A stretch of DNA of 64,000 nt from the NCBI GenBank assembly GCA_963810615.1, contig CAWEOA010000008.1, positions 1,054,001 to 1,118,000 of the forward strand, written 5' to 3'. Positions within the stretch are counted from its first letter, which is position 1. Each line of letters starts with the position of its first letter. Made by a program: the position numbers and the translations under genes. The notes beneath the pieces were generated by a model that was not told where the DNA came from, made no database searches, and was given only the letters and a program-made list of their open reading frames with translations. This document shows positions 34,302-43,384 of the stretch, piece after piece. This DNA is from JARRQJ01 sp963810615. Lineage in GTDB: Bacteria; Pseudomonadota; Gammaproteobacteria; DRLM01.

Positions 34302-35774
34302 CTATTGTGATTTTTGATTGTTCTCCAACTGTGCCTGTTGCTTCAGTTCGTTTAGGCGCGCCTCGATACGCGATGAGTGGTAAAAATCATCTTTCTTGGT
34401 CATGTGTAATGCCTGGGTGAGGTGCTCGATGGCGCTTTGAGTTTGGCCGTTGAGATAATCGTATTCCGCCAGGGCCTGCTGCGATTCAATAGGGGAACCC
34501 TCGTCGTTTTCCGCTTGGGCGAGCAGTTTGTAGACCAGTGGTTTGGGGGCGCGGTGGCGCAGATATTCCTGAAGTAATTTCCGTGCCGTCCCCGCTTGTC
34601 CTTCGTGCATCAGTTCCGTGCTGTAGAGAATGGTCAAGGGGTAGTGGCGCGGATAGAGTTGCAGGGCATTACTGTAAATCTTGAGAGCCTCCTTGCCTTT
34701 GTCCGCTGCCGATTCCAGTTGGGCTTCGGCAATGAGGTAGGGTATGCGGTTGGGAGATTTTTTCAACAACCAATTGATTTGTTCCCGCGCCTGGTCGATT
34801 TGATTACTGCGCAGCAATGCCAGGGCATAACCGTAACGCGCCGCCTCTTCGTGGGTGTATTCCTTTTGTCTAAGTGCAGATTCGAAGTACTTAACCTCTT
34901 GGTCGGGATCATCCGCGGTGATGACCCGCAGCTTGGCGCGGATAAGCTCGAAGGCCAGATCATCCGGCGGCGTAACGTGCGGGTATTGTGCCGCGCGATT
35001 TTCCGTATCTGCGATGCGGGCCGTGGTCACAGGGTGATCGAGCAGCAGCTTAGGTATACCGCTTGCGTAATAACGGGTGGCCTTTTGCATCCTTGTGAAG
35101 AATTCCGGCATGTAGCGGGGATCGTAGCCCGCCGCGATAAGTATTTGCATACCCACCCGGTCCGCTTCCAGCTCGTTGCCGCGGGTATAGTTTATTTGCA
35201 GCTGTTGACTACCGGCGACGGTGGAGGCGATGGCCGCTTCCGCCAGTTGCGGACTATGGCCTCCCAAAATCAAGGCAGCGATCAATGCCGCCGTGGCCGG
35301 AAGATTGGTGCGGTTGGCCTTGTCGAATGAGCGCAGCAGATGGTGCTGGGTGACGTGTGCGGTTTCGTGAGCCAGGACGCTGGCAAGCTCACTTTCCGAT
35401 TGCGAGATCAGGATCAAGCCGCTGTTCACGCCGATATAGCCTCCCGGGCCGGCGAAGGCGTTGATCTCCGAATCCTGCACCACGAAGTAGGTAAAGTGGT
35501 AGGGTTGCGGATCGGCGCCGGCAACCAAGCGGTAACCGAGATTCTGGATGTATTCCTCTACCTGTGGATCATCGATGATTTTGACCGAGCGACGTACACT
35601 ACGCATGAACTCTTCACCCAGGCGTTGTTCTTCCTGGGGCGACATCAAGGTGCCGGAGGCATCGCCGAAATCGGGGAGTGACAGGGTTGGCGAGGGCTCC
35701 ATGGCGTGCGTCGGAACTACGCCGTTTAAGCAGAGCAATGCAACCAATAGGATTTTCCCGCGCGCCCAGCGCAT
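34302..35774 (-). CDS. M48-family metalloprotease with TPR repeats, BepA-like
   Basis: Periplasmic zinc peptidase and chaperone involved in outer-membrane protein assembly and quality control. From ATG 35774 it has a signal peptide (GKILLVALLCLNGVVPTHA), then the M48 domain with the zinc motif HETAH near residue 136-140 and the third ligand in NELEADRVG. The C-terminal half is a TPR array (EAARYGYALALLRSNQIDQAREQINWLLKKSPN and following). Length 490 matches E. coli BepA (487). The frame stays open to 35963; a start at 35840 is possible but would give a long charged leader before the signal peptide. Ribosome sites are weak for both. Confidence 0.92.
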   Translation of the reverse strand: MRWARGKILLVALLCLNGVVPTHAMEPSPTLSLPDFGDASGTLMSPQEEQRLGEEFMRSVRRSVKIIDDPQVEEYIQNLGYRLVAGADPQPYHFTYFVVQDSEINAFAGPGGYIGVNSGLILISQSESELASVLAHETAHVTQHHLLRSFDKANRTNLPATAALIAALILGGHSPQLAEAAIASTVAGSQQLQINYTRGNELEADRVGMQILIAAGYDPRYMPEFFTRMQKATRYYASGIPKLLLDHPVTTARIADTENRAAQYPHVTPPDDLAFELIRAKLRVITADDPDQEVKYFESALRQKEYTHEEAARYGYALALLRSNQIDQAREQINWLLKKSPNRIPYLIAEAQLESAADKGKEALKIYSNALQLYPRHYPLTILYSTELMHEGQAGTARKLLQEYLRHRAPKPLVYKLLAQAENDEGSPIESQQALAEYDYLNGQTQSAIEHLTQALHMTKKDDFYHSSRIEARLNELKQQAQLENNQKSQ

Positions 35775-36280
35775 CCCCCAGGTGTTTTTATATCGATCTG
35801 TTTTCAAGGTGGACTTTGCAACTTTAATTTTGCCAACCATAATGCATCGGCTGGTGGATTTCCATCCATACACCGGCGAAGCTATGATCGACAGGGTGAC
35901 ATCTAACGCGCAAATTGCGAATACCCGCAACGGAGTTGCGGGACAGATGATGTTCTCGAGCATTGGTCATTATTGCCATCATAACAAGCTAGAATTGCGT
36001 CTATCCTCCTATCTATGATCTTGCAGAGCAGTATGCGACTTCGCGTAACGGGAATTGAGATTATTATCCAATAGCGGCCGATTGCTGCGTCGTGTGACTG
36101 ATGTGCGCTTGCGCTTAAAACGATTGCGCGGGTATGAGCGGTTTCCGGCGCCTTGTTCCACTTTGACCATCATGACGAGGTAAAAGATTCGCGCCGGTGG
36201 GGTTTGCGTTGAAACGCTTATACCATGGCGGCCGCAGATGGGGATTCCGGAAAATCCCATCGCCATGTTCTGCTTGCTGA

Positions 36281-36380
36281 ATTCCTTCGCCTTAAAAGGG
36301 GAGAGGTGACAGGATATTGATATAAGTACATTGCGTTTTTACCCATCACATCCTAACCTTCTCCCGGAGGCGAAGGTATC
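36281..36380. repeat. REP-like inverted pair (copy 2)
   Basis: The left unit is CTTCGCCTTAAAAGGGGAGAGG; the right unit is CATCCTAACCTTCTCCCGG followed by AGGCGAAGG. They are in opposite orientation and share the CCTAACCTTCYCCC core with the copy at 40966-41090. Confidence 0.5.
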
Positions 36381-36488
36381 AAAAATCCATTTATAGCAGC
36401 CTGTTAGGGAGAGGAGTAAGTGAGTGCCTCATTATTCTCCCGGCATATGGTGGATATCGCGGGAGTGTGGGCGGATGGCTGTGAGGGA

Positions 36489-36516
36489 TTGATTAAATCA
36501 TATATTATGATATTCT
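36489..36516 (+). promoter_or_regulatory. Candidate promoter of the efflux operon
   Basis: TTGATT (36489-36494), 16 bases and TATTCT (36511-36516) within a very AT-rich stretch; TATAAT follows at about 36530. Its position just before 36552 supports that ATG as the start of the adaptor gene. Confidence 0.4.
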
Positions 36517-36551
36517 TATATTATAATTTATATTCCAGGGAGACGCGGCTT

Positions 36552-37628
36552 ATGGGAGATCCTCGGGCGGGACAAACCCTTGTTTTAGCTATTGCCAGCA
36601 GCGTCGCTTTATTGCTGATGCCGTCATTGGGCGTTGCGGCGTCAGCAGCGCTGGCGACGGCGGCGGCCAGCTATCAGAGCGTGGCCGCTGAGCAGATTCT
36701 GGATGGGGTCGTCGAGCCGGTCCACCAGTCCACCGTCTCCTCCGAGTTCGTCGGGCGCATCGAGGAGATTAACTTCGATGTGGACGACTTTGTGCCCAAG
36801 GGCAGCATCTTGATCCGCTTCCGCGATAACGAGCAGCGCGCCCGGCTCGCCCAGGGTAAAGCAGCCCAAGCTGAGGCCAAGGCCCGCCTTACCGAAGCGC
36901 GCCAGGATTATCAGCGGATCAAGAACCTGGTCGCGAAAAAACTGGTGGCCCAGTCGGATATGGATCGCGTTACCGCGGCGCTGAACAGTGCTGAGGCGCG
37001 CTTGACGGCCGCCGAGGCTCAGATCAAGGTGGCGCAGGAGCAGCTCGATCGTACCGTGATCAAGGCGCCATACGACGGCTTTGTGGTCGCCCGCCACGTG
37101 GAGGTGGGGGAGACCGTGCAGGTCGGGCAGCCCTTGATGACGGGCCTGTCCGTAGATGACCTGCGCGTCACGGTCCAGGTGCCGCAGAGTTTCATCACCG
37201 CCGTCAGTGCTCAGGACCGCGCCACGATATCCTTTCCCGGCGAAAAGCTGCCCAGCGTGACAGTAGACCACCTGACGGTATTTCCCTATGCCGATCCGCT
37301 CAGCCATACCGTCAAGGTGCGGATGAACCTCCCCAAGGGTATACAGGGAGTGCGCTCCGGGACCTACGTCAAAGTGGCCTTCGTCACGGGAGAGTCGCCG
37401 CAGCTGTTGGTGCCGCGTCAAGCCGTGGTCAGGCGCAGCGAATTGACCGCAGTCTATGTGTCCGGCAAAGACGGTGTCATCAGCTTGCGCCAGGTGCGTA
37501 CCGGAGAGCTGCGCGACAACGATATGATCGAGGTGTTGTCAGGCTTGGAAGATGGTGAACAGGTGGTGTTGGATCCGATACAGGCCGGCTTAGTCCTCAA
37601 GGAACGGCAGGCGGCGCATGGCGAATGA
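36552..37628 (+). CDS. RND efflux periplasmic adaptor (membrane fusion protein)
   Basis: Links the inner-membrane pump to an outer-membrane channel. From ATG 36552 (after AGGGAGA) it has 358 residues with a signal peptide (TLVLAIASSVALLLMPSLGVAASA). The lipoyl/barrel-sandwich half VSSEFVGRIEEINFDVDDFVPKGSILIRF and APYDGFVVARHVEVGETVQVGQPL flank a coiled-coil hairpin of about 70 residues rich in Ala, Gln, Glu and Arg. Beta-barrel and membrane-proximal domains follow. Overlaps the pump gene by 11 bases. No outer-membrane channel gene is adjacent. Confidence 0.94.
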   Translation: MGDPRAGQTLVLAIASSVALLLMPSLGVAASAALATAAASYQSVAAEQILDGVVEPVHQSTVSSEFVGRIEEINFDVDDFVPKGSILIRFRDNEQRARLAQGKAAQAEAKARLTEARQDYQRIKNLVAKKLVAQSDMDRVTAALNSAEARLTAAEAQIKVAQEQLDRTVIKAPYDGFVVARHVEVGETVQVGQPLMTGLSVDDLRVTVQVPQSFITAVSAQDRATISFPGEKLPSVTVDHLTVFPYADPLSHTVKVRMNLPKGIQGVRSGTYVKVAFVTGESPQLLVPRQAVVRRSELTAVYVSGKDGVISLRQVRTGELRDNDMIEVLSGLEDGEQVVLDPIQAGLVLKERQAAHGE

Positions 37629-40600
37629 ACGTTTAGGAATTTCCGGCGCGATCGCCAAGAAGTTCCTGCACACCGAAATCACGCCCCTATTGGCGCTGTT
37701 GGGCTTGCTGCTCGGTCTGTTCGCCGTGTTAATTACGCCGCGTGAAGAAGAGCCGCAGATCGATGTGACCTTCGCCAATGTCTTCGTGCCTTTCCCCGGA
37801 GCGTCGGCGCGGGAAGTGGAACAATTGATCAGCATCCCCGCCGAACAGGTGTTCTCCGAGATCGAGGGTATCAAGCACGTCTATTCGGTGTCGCGGCCGG
37901 GGATGGCGGTGCTTACCGTGCAATTCAAGGTCGGCGAGTCGCGCAACGATGCCATCGTGCGTCTTTATAATGCGGTCTTTTCGAATCGGGACTGGCTGCC
38001 GGCCAATCTCGGTGTCGGCCAGCCCATCGTCAAGCCCAAGGGCATCGACGATGTCCCCATCGTCACCCTGACCCTGTGGACCAAGGATCCCGCGCGCGGC
38101 GGTTTTGATTTGCAGCAGGTAGCGCACAGCATCGAAGTGGAATTGAAGCGCGTGACGGGCACGCGCAACATCTACACCATCGGCGGTGCCGATCAGGTGG
38201 TGCATGTGCTGCTCGATCCGCAACGCCTCGCCGGTTATCACATCGCCCTCGATGATCTGCGCGCGGCTTTGTCCGCCGCCAATGTCTCCCACGAGGCGGG
38301 CTCGTTGGTGGCGAACAACCAGGAGATCCTGGTGCGCGCCGGGACATTGTTGAGCAGCCCCGAAGACGTGGCCTCGCTGGTGGTGGGCATGCGCGACGGC
38401 GCACCGGTGTATCTGCGCGACGTGGCGACGGTAAGCCGCGGTCCCGATCAGCCGGAGAAATATGTGCGCTTCGGCACCGGCGCGGCGGCGGATAAAAAGG
38501 GCATAGACGCCAAAGGCGAATTTCCCGCCGTCACCATCGCCGTGGCCAAGAAACCGGGGACCAATGCGGTCGAGATCGCCGACCGCATCATCCAGCGCGT
38601 CAACGAATTGAAAGGCACCTTCATTCCCAAGGGCGTGGAGGTCACGGTGACCCGCAACTACGGCGCCACCGCCAACGACAAGGCCATGAAGTTGATCCTG
38701 AAGCTGGTCTTCGCCACGATATCGGTAGTGGTGCTGGTGTGGCTGACCCTGGGTCTGCGCGAGGCCTTTATCGTCGGTACGGCGGTGGTGGTCACCCTGG
38801 CCATTACCCTGTTCGCCTCGTGGGCTTGGGGTTTTACCATTAACCGCGTGTCCTTGTTCGCCTTGATATTCTCCATCGGTATTCTGGTGGACGATGCCAT
38901 CGTGGTGGTTGAAAACATTCATCGTCACCGCCAATTGGGCGGTAAGACCCTGGCCGAGGCCATACCCTTTGCGGTAGACGAAGTGGGCGGACCCACCATC
39001 CTCGCGACCTTCACGGTGATCGCCGCGCTGCTGCCCATGGCCTTCGTCTCTGGACTGATGGGACCTTATATGAGCCCCATCCCCATCAATGCCAGCATGG
39101 GCATGATCATCTCGCTGCTGGTGGCCTTCATCGTGACGCCGTGGCTGACCTATAAGGTGCTGCATCGCGCCAAGCATCACGCGCCCCACGGTGATGCGCA
39201 TTCCGGCCCGCTGTATCGCTTCTTCCAGCGTTTGATCGGACCTTTTCTGGACGAGAGCAAGGGGCGGTCACGGCGGTGGGGCTTGTTTGCGGCGGTCATG
39301 GTGCTGATCCTGTTATCCGTGAGCCTGACCGTGTTTAAGCTGGTGGTGATGAAGATGCTGCCCTTCGACAACAAGTCCGAGTTTCAGGTGGTGGTCGACA
39401 TGCCGGAAGGCACCAGCGTGGAACAGACCGAACGGGTGCTGCATGACCTGGGCGCCTATCTTGCCACCGTGCCGGAAGTCACCGATTACGAGACCTATGC
39501 GGGTACGGCATCGCCCATCAACTTCAACGGCCTGGTGCGTCAGTATTATCTGCGCAGCGGCGCCGAGGTCGGCGACATTCAGGTGAACCTGGTGGACAAA
39601 CACCACCGTGACCGCAAGAGCCATGACATCGCATTGGCGGTGAGAGGACCGCTACAGGCGATCGCCAAGCCCTTCAACGCCAACGTCAAGATCGTGGAGG
39701 TGCCGCCGGGACCGCCGGTACAGGCGCCGCTGGTCGCCGAGATCTACGGCATCGACTACGACGGCCAAATTCGCGTCGCGCAAAAGGTGCGCAGCGTCTT
39801 CGAGACCACGCCGGACGTGGTGGACGTGGACGACAGCGTGGAGGTACCGCAGGCGCAATTGATTCTGCACGTCGATCGCGACAAGGCGGCGCTATTGGGC
39901 GTCAGCCAGCAGGCGATCGCCGGGGCGGTGGCCGCGGCGGTGGGCGGTGAGGATGTGAGTTATTTGCACGGCGCTCACGTCAAATATCCGGTACCGATCC
40001 GTATCGAGCTGCCGGTGGCGGACAAGGCCAATCTGAACTTTTTATTGAACATAAAAGTGCACGGCGCGAAGGGCGCCATGGTGCCGCTGTCGGAACTGCT
40101 TACCGTCGTTCATGGCCAGCGCGAGCATTCCATCTACCATAAGGACCTGCTGCCGGTAGTGTTCGTCACCGGCGATATGGCCGGTAAGCTGGACAGCCCC
40201 TTGTATGGCATGTTCGACATCTATGCGCGCTTGAACAAGACGCCTATCGCCGGTGAGAACGGCGAAGTCCTCAGCCAGTACCTATTGAAGCAGCCGGACG
40301 ATCCCTATCGCTTCAGCCTCAAATGGGACGGCGAGTGGCAGATAACCTATGAAACCTTTCGCGACATGGGCATCGCCTACGGCGTAGGACTGATACTGAT
40401 CTATCTGCTGGTAGTGGCACAGTTTCGTTCGTATCTGGCGCCGCTGATCATCATGGCGCCCATCCCGCTGACCATCATCGGCGTGATGCCCGGCCATGCC
40501 TTGCTGAACCTGTTCATGGACGCCAAATTCACCGCCACCTCCATGATTGGCATGATCGCCCTGGCGGGCATCATCGTGCGTAACTCGATTCTGCTGGTGG

Positions 40601-40866
40601 ACTTCATCAATCAGGAAGTACGACAGGGCACGCCTTTCGCCGAGGCGGTGATCCGTTCCAGCGCGGTGCGCGCCAAACCCATCGTCCTTACCGCGCTGGC
40701 CGCCATGCTTGGTGCGTTTTTTATCCTCGACGATCCTATCTTCAGCGGTCTGGCGATTTCTTTGATATTCGGCGTGATGGTATCCACGGCGCTGACCCTG
40801 ATCATCATCCCCATCATGTATTACGCGTGGATGAGGAAGAAGGTGCAGCCTGCCGAAGGGGTCTGA
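37618..40866 (+). CDS. RND-family efflux transporter (inner-membrane pump)
   Basis: Proton-driven trimeric exporter of 1082 residues with twelve helices and two large periplasmic loops. The first helix is followed by PREEEPQIDVTFANVFVPFPGASAREVEQLI, typical of the family. Helix 4 carries the paired aspartates Asp425-Asp426 in IGILVDDAIVVVENIHRHRQ, the proton relay. The second half repeats the pattern (TSMIGMIALAGIIVRNSILLVDFINQE). The sequence is closer to poorly characterised AcrB-like multidrug or lipid exporters than to metal pumps, as no metal-binding residues stand out. Translation begins within the adaptor gene. Confidence 0.95.
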   Translation: MANERLGISGAIAKKFLHTEITPLLALLGLLLGLFAVLITPREEEPQIDVTFANVFVPFPGASAREVEQLISIPAEQVFSEIEGIKHVYSVSRPGMAVLTVQFKVGESRNDAIVRLYNAVFSNRDWLPANLGVGQPIVKPKGIDDVPIVTLTLWTKDPARGGFDLQQVAHSIEVELKRVTGTRNIYTIGGADQVVHVLLDPQRLAGYHIALDDLRAALSAANVSHEAGSLVANNQEILVRAGTLLSSPEDVASLVVGMRDGAPVYLRDVATVSRGPDQPEKYVRFGTGAAADKKGIDAKGEFPAVTIAVAKKPGTNAVEIADRIIQRVNELKGTFIPKGVEVTVTRNYGATANDKAMKLILKLVFATISVVVLVWLTLGLREAFIVGTAVVVTLAITLFASWAWGFTINRVSLFALIFSIGILVDDAIVVVENIHRHRQLGGKTLAEAIPFAVDEVGGPTILATFTVIAALLPMAFVSGLMGPYMSPIPINASMGMIISLLVAFIVTPWLTYKVLHRAKHHAPHGDAHSGPLYRFFQRLIGPFLDESKGRSRRWGLFAAVMVLILLSVSLTVFKLVVMKMLPFDNKSEFQVVVDMPEGTSVEQTERVLHDLGAYLATVPEVTDYETYAGTASPINFNGLVRQYYLRSGAEVGDIQVNLVDKHHRDRKSHDIALAVRGPLQAIAKPFNANVKIVEVPPGPPVQAPLVAEIYGIDYDGQIRVAQKVRSVFETTPDVVDVDDSVEVPQAQLILHVDRDKAALLGVSQQAIAGAVAAAVGGEDVSYLHGAHVKYPVPIRIELPVADKANLNFLLNIKVHGAKGAMVPLSELLTVVHGQREHSIYHKDLLPVVFVTGDMAGKLDSPLYGMFDIYARLNKTPIAGENGEVLSQYLLKQPDDPYRFSLKWDGEWQITYETFRDMGIAYGVGLILIYLLVVAQFRSYLAPLIIMAPIPLTIIGVMPGHALLNLFMDAKFTATSMIGMIALAGIIVRNSILLVDFINQEVRQGTPFAEAVIRSSAVRAKPIVLTALAAMLGAFFILDDPIFSGLAISLIFGVMVSTALTLIIIPIMYYAWMRKKVQPAEGV

Positions 40867-41622
40867 GTAGCATCCCCTAGGGAGATGGATTGATTAGGAC
40901 GGCTATCCGCGCCGTTTACGTCGAGCAGGGTAGTAACCGGAATGTGCATTGCGTTTAATTTAGGACGTCCCTTCCCCCTCAGGGGGAAGGTTAGGATGGG
41001 GGTGGGGTTTATCAAAGGCCGTGGATTCTTAGTTGTTGTTGTAAACCCTATCCCCACCCCGGCCCTCCCCTTGAAGGGGAGGGGGATAAACATGATCATC
41101 TACGGGGTGGCACCCCAATTCCCGTAGACGACGCCCAGCCCGGCGAGAAGCGCAGGGGACTCCGAGCGTCCTTTCTTTTGAATGCTTTTCTTTGGACGCG
41201 CAAAGATAAAGTATTCCGTGTTCGCGGACGGGACCGCGATTCAATTCAATATCGTCGCAGGCGATTCGAGTTCTTTACAACTATCAATAAGAGGTGTCCC
41301 CTGCGGGGACGGATGAATCAGGGCGGCAATCCGCGCCGCGGGCGGGTGAATTTCTTTTGCGCGGCCAAAAGAAAGTCACCAAAGAAAAGGCCGCCCGACG
41401 CCTTGGCCCTTCGGGCTACCCTGCGCTCCTCGCCATTTTGGGCGCGCGCGGAACTCGCTGCGCTCAGACAGCCGCGCGCTTCTCCCCAAAATGGCTGCGG
41501 TGCTCGGCTGCGCCGACGGGACCCGGGGCGGTATCCGCAGCACCTTTGTGATGCTTTGAACGTTCGCGTTGAGCCGAGCGCTGACGAGGCGCGTCGGCCT
41601 CGAACGCGTTGTTATGACGACT
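40867..41622. other. Repeat-rich non-coding stretch after the efflux pump
   Basis: About 755 bases with no credible gene. It contains a REP-like inverted pair (40966-41090) and a repetitive block with nested inverted repeats (41150-41650). Frames across it have the Arg- and Ser-rich composition of over-called repeats. Confidence 0.6.
40966..41090. repeat. REP-like inverted pair (copy 3)
   Basis: Two palindromes face each other: CCTTCCCCCT-C-AGGGGGAAGG (40970-40990) and CCCTCCCCTT-G-AAGGGGAGGG (41063-41083). Each is flanked on its inner side by a GGGGTGGGG-type stretch and its complement. It lies about 100 bases after the pump gene and could slow 3' decay or end transcription. Confidence 0.65.
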
Positions 41623-41650
41623 TTAACGCAACAACCCTTTGTATTTCGCA
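41150..41650. repeat. Probable dispersed intergenic repeat block
   Basis: CTTTTCTTTGG (41185-41195) is the exact inverse of CCAAAGAAAAG (41379-41389). Just inside the latter, TTTCTTTTG (41351-41359) and CAAAAGAAA (41366-41374) form a perfect hairpin. The following stretch (CGGCCTCGAACGCG and similar) resembles intergenic repeats I have seen in several proteobacterial genomes, where they are often mis-called as short proteins. Copy number here cannot be tested. Confidence 0.5.
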
Positions 41651-42288
41651 AAAGGCGGCTTCTTCACAAAGCGGTCGCTCGTAGCACTTTCAAGGCATAA
41701 GATAAATCCATAAATTGCCTCTTCTTCTTTTCCACTATGGTTTCCGCTAAAGGATTCGCTATGAACAAAGATAGTGGGGTCTATACTTAGAATACCGGCA
41801 ACGCCGCTATCCTTGATATTTTCCTTATACGTTTCAATGCTCGACCAACCTTTGTAGCCAACAGCCAAAAGTGGAAGAGGATCGTATTCACTTTGTTTAG
41901 AGTTATTCCGCACATTTAGTCTTTTGACTTTACTCAGCTTATCTGCGGTTGACTTAACCTCCGACCATTGGCTCGGCAGGTTTGATTTAACCTCAACAAC
42001 AGCACAAACACTTTCGGCCAGATATAACCTGGGCGTTTCATGTGCAACCAATGGGAAGCTAATACCACCTCCGTGTTCTATCACGATGTCCAGTTGACCA
42101 CTGTGATTCCCTTGGGTATCGATAATGTCACCGCTCCCAACCCTGAATGGCGGGGCAATCACGCTTTTTAGAATTGTATTTATAAAGGCTTCACGTTCGC
42201 TGCCTTTTGTTGAGCTGCTAAGGTCACCTCCAGCCTCATGCGCATAAATAAGGCCATTAATTAGCCCTCTTAGGCGACCCTTTAGCAT
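41623..42288 (-). CDS. DUF6602-like protein with PD-(D/E)XK-type motif
   Basis: 221 residues from ATG 42288, which follows GGGGGGT; an ATG-like start at 42324 is also in frame. The pattern GSEREAFINTIL, then PFRVGSGDIIDTQGNHSGQLDIVIEHG, then LYLAESVCAVVEVKSNL matches the DUF6602 family as I remember it. The D...ExK arrangement (QLDIVI...VEVKS) resembles PD-(D/E)XK nuclease-fold sites. Activity is unknown. The gene is visibly AT-richer than its neighbours, is preceded by a 50-base inverted repeat and ends at the edge of a repeat block, all signs of transfer. Related proteins are often near defence or mobile genes (recalled, not checked). Confidence 0.7.
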   Translation of the reverse strand: MLKGRLRGLINGLIYAHEAGGDLSSSTKGSEREAFINTILKSVIAPPFRVGSGDIIDTQGNHSGQLDIVIEHGGGISFPLVAHETPRLYLAESVCAVVEVKSNLPSQWSEVKSTADKLSKVKRLNVRNNSKQSEYDPLPLLAVGYKGWSSIETYKENIKDSGVAGILSIDPTIFVHSESFSGNHSGKEEEAIYGFILCLESATSDRFVKKPPFAKYKGLLR

Positions 42289-42340
42289 TAACCCCCCATT
42301 CCAATTATCTGTACACGAGACCATCTGTAGTCATAAAAGT

Positions 42341-42390
42341 GGATTAGACAGAATCTGTATTTTTCGGTATTAGGCAGAATCTGTCTATCC
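42341..42390. repeat. Inverted repeat with two TTAGRCAGAATCTGT copies upstream of the DUF6602 gene
   Basis: TTAGACAGAATCTGT (42344-42358) and TTAGGCAGAATCTGT (42370-42384) are direct copies 26 bases apart, each built on the palindrome CAGAATCTG. The outer parts GGATTAGACAGA and TCTGTCTATCC are also inverted to each other with one extra base. It sits 53 bases or more upstream of the DUF6602 start, where an operator or a recombination site could lie. Confidence 0.65.
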
Positions 42391-42448
42391 CATTTGATTA
42401 TTGATTTTGATCGCATGCTGAAAGTCGCAACCCATCAAGTCTAATGGA

Positions 42449-43099
42449 TCAGCTGGGTGCCTGATTAGTTGACGCGATGATCTCTTCGGCCTCGGCGCGG
42501 CTGAGATGGTGGCCGGGGAGGGGGATCAGGCCCGGCACGTGGCGTTGATAGCGACGGTAGAGCTCGCCGAATTCCGCCACCAGTTTTCGCTCCTCCAGCC
42601 GCGAGCCTATGGCGAAATACAGGGTGATGGCGATGCAGCTCGTCAGCCAGGCGGGGTCCATGTCCCGGGTCCAGATGATGAGCAGCCCGAGGAAATACCA
42701 GGGGTGGCGGACGTAGCGGTGGAGGGGTGATAAGGAGAAGCGCGGACCCCGGCCGGGGTCTTGTGCCTGGCTGAGGCCGAGGAATTCCCGGGTATCGTAG
42801 TAGCGCAGCGACCACCAGAAGCCCGCGATAGCGGCTAGGGCCAGGCCGTCGCTTGCCCACCGCCAAAGGCCGTGCCAGCTCCATAATGGGGCGCTCTGGG
42901 TGGTGTGTAAGATCCACAAGGGCGGGATCAGAAGCAGGGTGGCGGCCAGGTTATAGGTGAGCCGGTAATAAGGAGTGAAGCGGGGCCAGCGGGCGGAGAC
43001 CCAGTTTTTGACGGAGAGGGAGGCTAAGGCCGAGTGGAGGGCAAAATAGAGCAGCCAGGCGAGTAATATCATGATAATGATGGATAAGTTACTGGCCAT
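42449..43099 (-). CDS. Isoprenylcysteine carboxyl methyltransferase-family membrane protein
   Basis: 216 residues with about four to five hydrophobic segments, then the SAM-binding C-terminal motif LHRYVRHPWYFLGLLIIWTRDMD...LYFAIGSRLEERKLVAEFGELYRRYQRHVPGLIP. This is the ICMT/PEMT-like signature (R-x-HP-Y and EE-x-L...F---Y--Y). Bacterial members methylate small lipophilic or unknown substrates, because bacteria lack prenylated proteins. ATG 43099 starts MASNLSIIIMILLAWLLYF. Separate from neighbours by long gaps, so likely monocistronic. Confidence 0.85.
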   Translation of the reverse strand: MASNLSIIIMILLAWLLYFALHSALASLSVKNWVSARWPRFTPYYRLTYNLAATLLLIPPLWILHTTQSAPLWSWHGLWRWASDGLALAAIAGFWWSLRYYDTREFLGLSQAQDPGRGPRFSLSPLHRYVRHPWYFLGLLIIWTRDMDPAWLTSCIAITLYFAIGSRLEERKLVAEFGELYRRYQRHVPGLIPLPGHHLSRAEAEEIIASTNQAPS

Positions 43100-43384
43100 G
43101 GTCTGTGGGTCGCGGGTGGTGTCGGTGTTCCGTTTATCTCCGAAACCAAGCTAAGTCAAGGAAAAAATTTGCATTGTTAAGCTCAAGTATATCCGGCTAA
43201 AAACCTTGCCGGAGGAATAAGTTACGTTCTATATATAATTTTATATATAAAAACGCAAGCGCTTATAACTATACTTTCTGTGATGGGCTTTGCTAAACTC
43301 CGCTCCACGATGGTCAAAATTGTGACGCTGTGCACACTTTTGTCACCTTGAGGCAACACTGAGTGGTGGAAACATAGACAGGAT
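43100..43384. other. Divergent promoter region between the methyltransferase and transglycosylase genes
   Basis: Nearly 300 bases with AT-rich tracts (43230-43260, alternating TATATA) and no frame of note. Together with the folded leader that follows, 410 bases separate the two genes. Confidence 0.4.

Larger units (their letters stand above)
35775..36551. other. Intergenic region upstream of the RND efflux genes
   Basis: About 780 bases. It contains a REP-like pair and an AT-rich promoter region. No frame here resembles a gene, including the N-terminal extension open from 36420, which would start within the repeat-rich DNA. Confidence 0.45.

Noticed and set aside
36009..36266. 85-residue minus-strand frame upstream of the efflux operon
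   Set aside because: Basic, low-complexity and abutting REP-like DNA; no similarity recognised.
37729..39201. 490-residue minus-strand frame over the RND pump
   Set aside because: His/Asp/Gly-rich antisense artefact of a GC-rich gene.
41178..41684. 168- and 85-residue frames after the RND pump
   Set aside because: They cover the repetitive block and read like commonly over-called repeat translations (QKKVTKEKAAR pattern).
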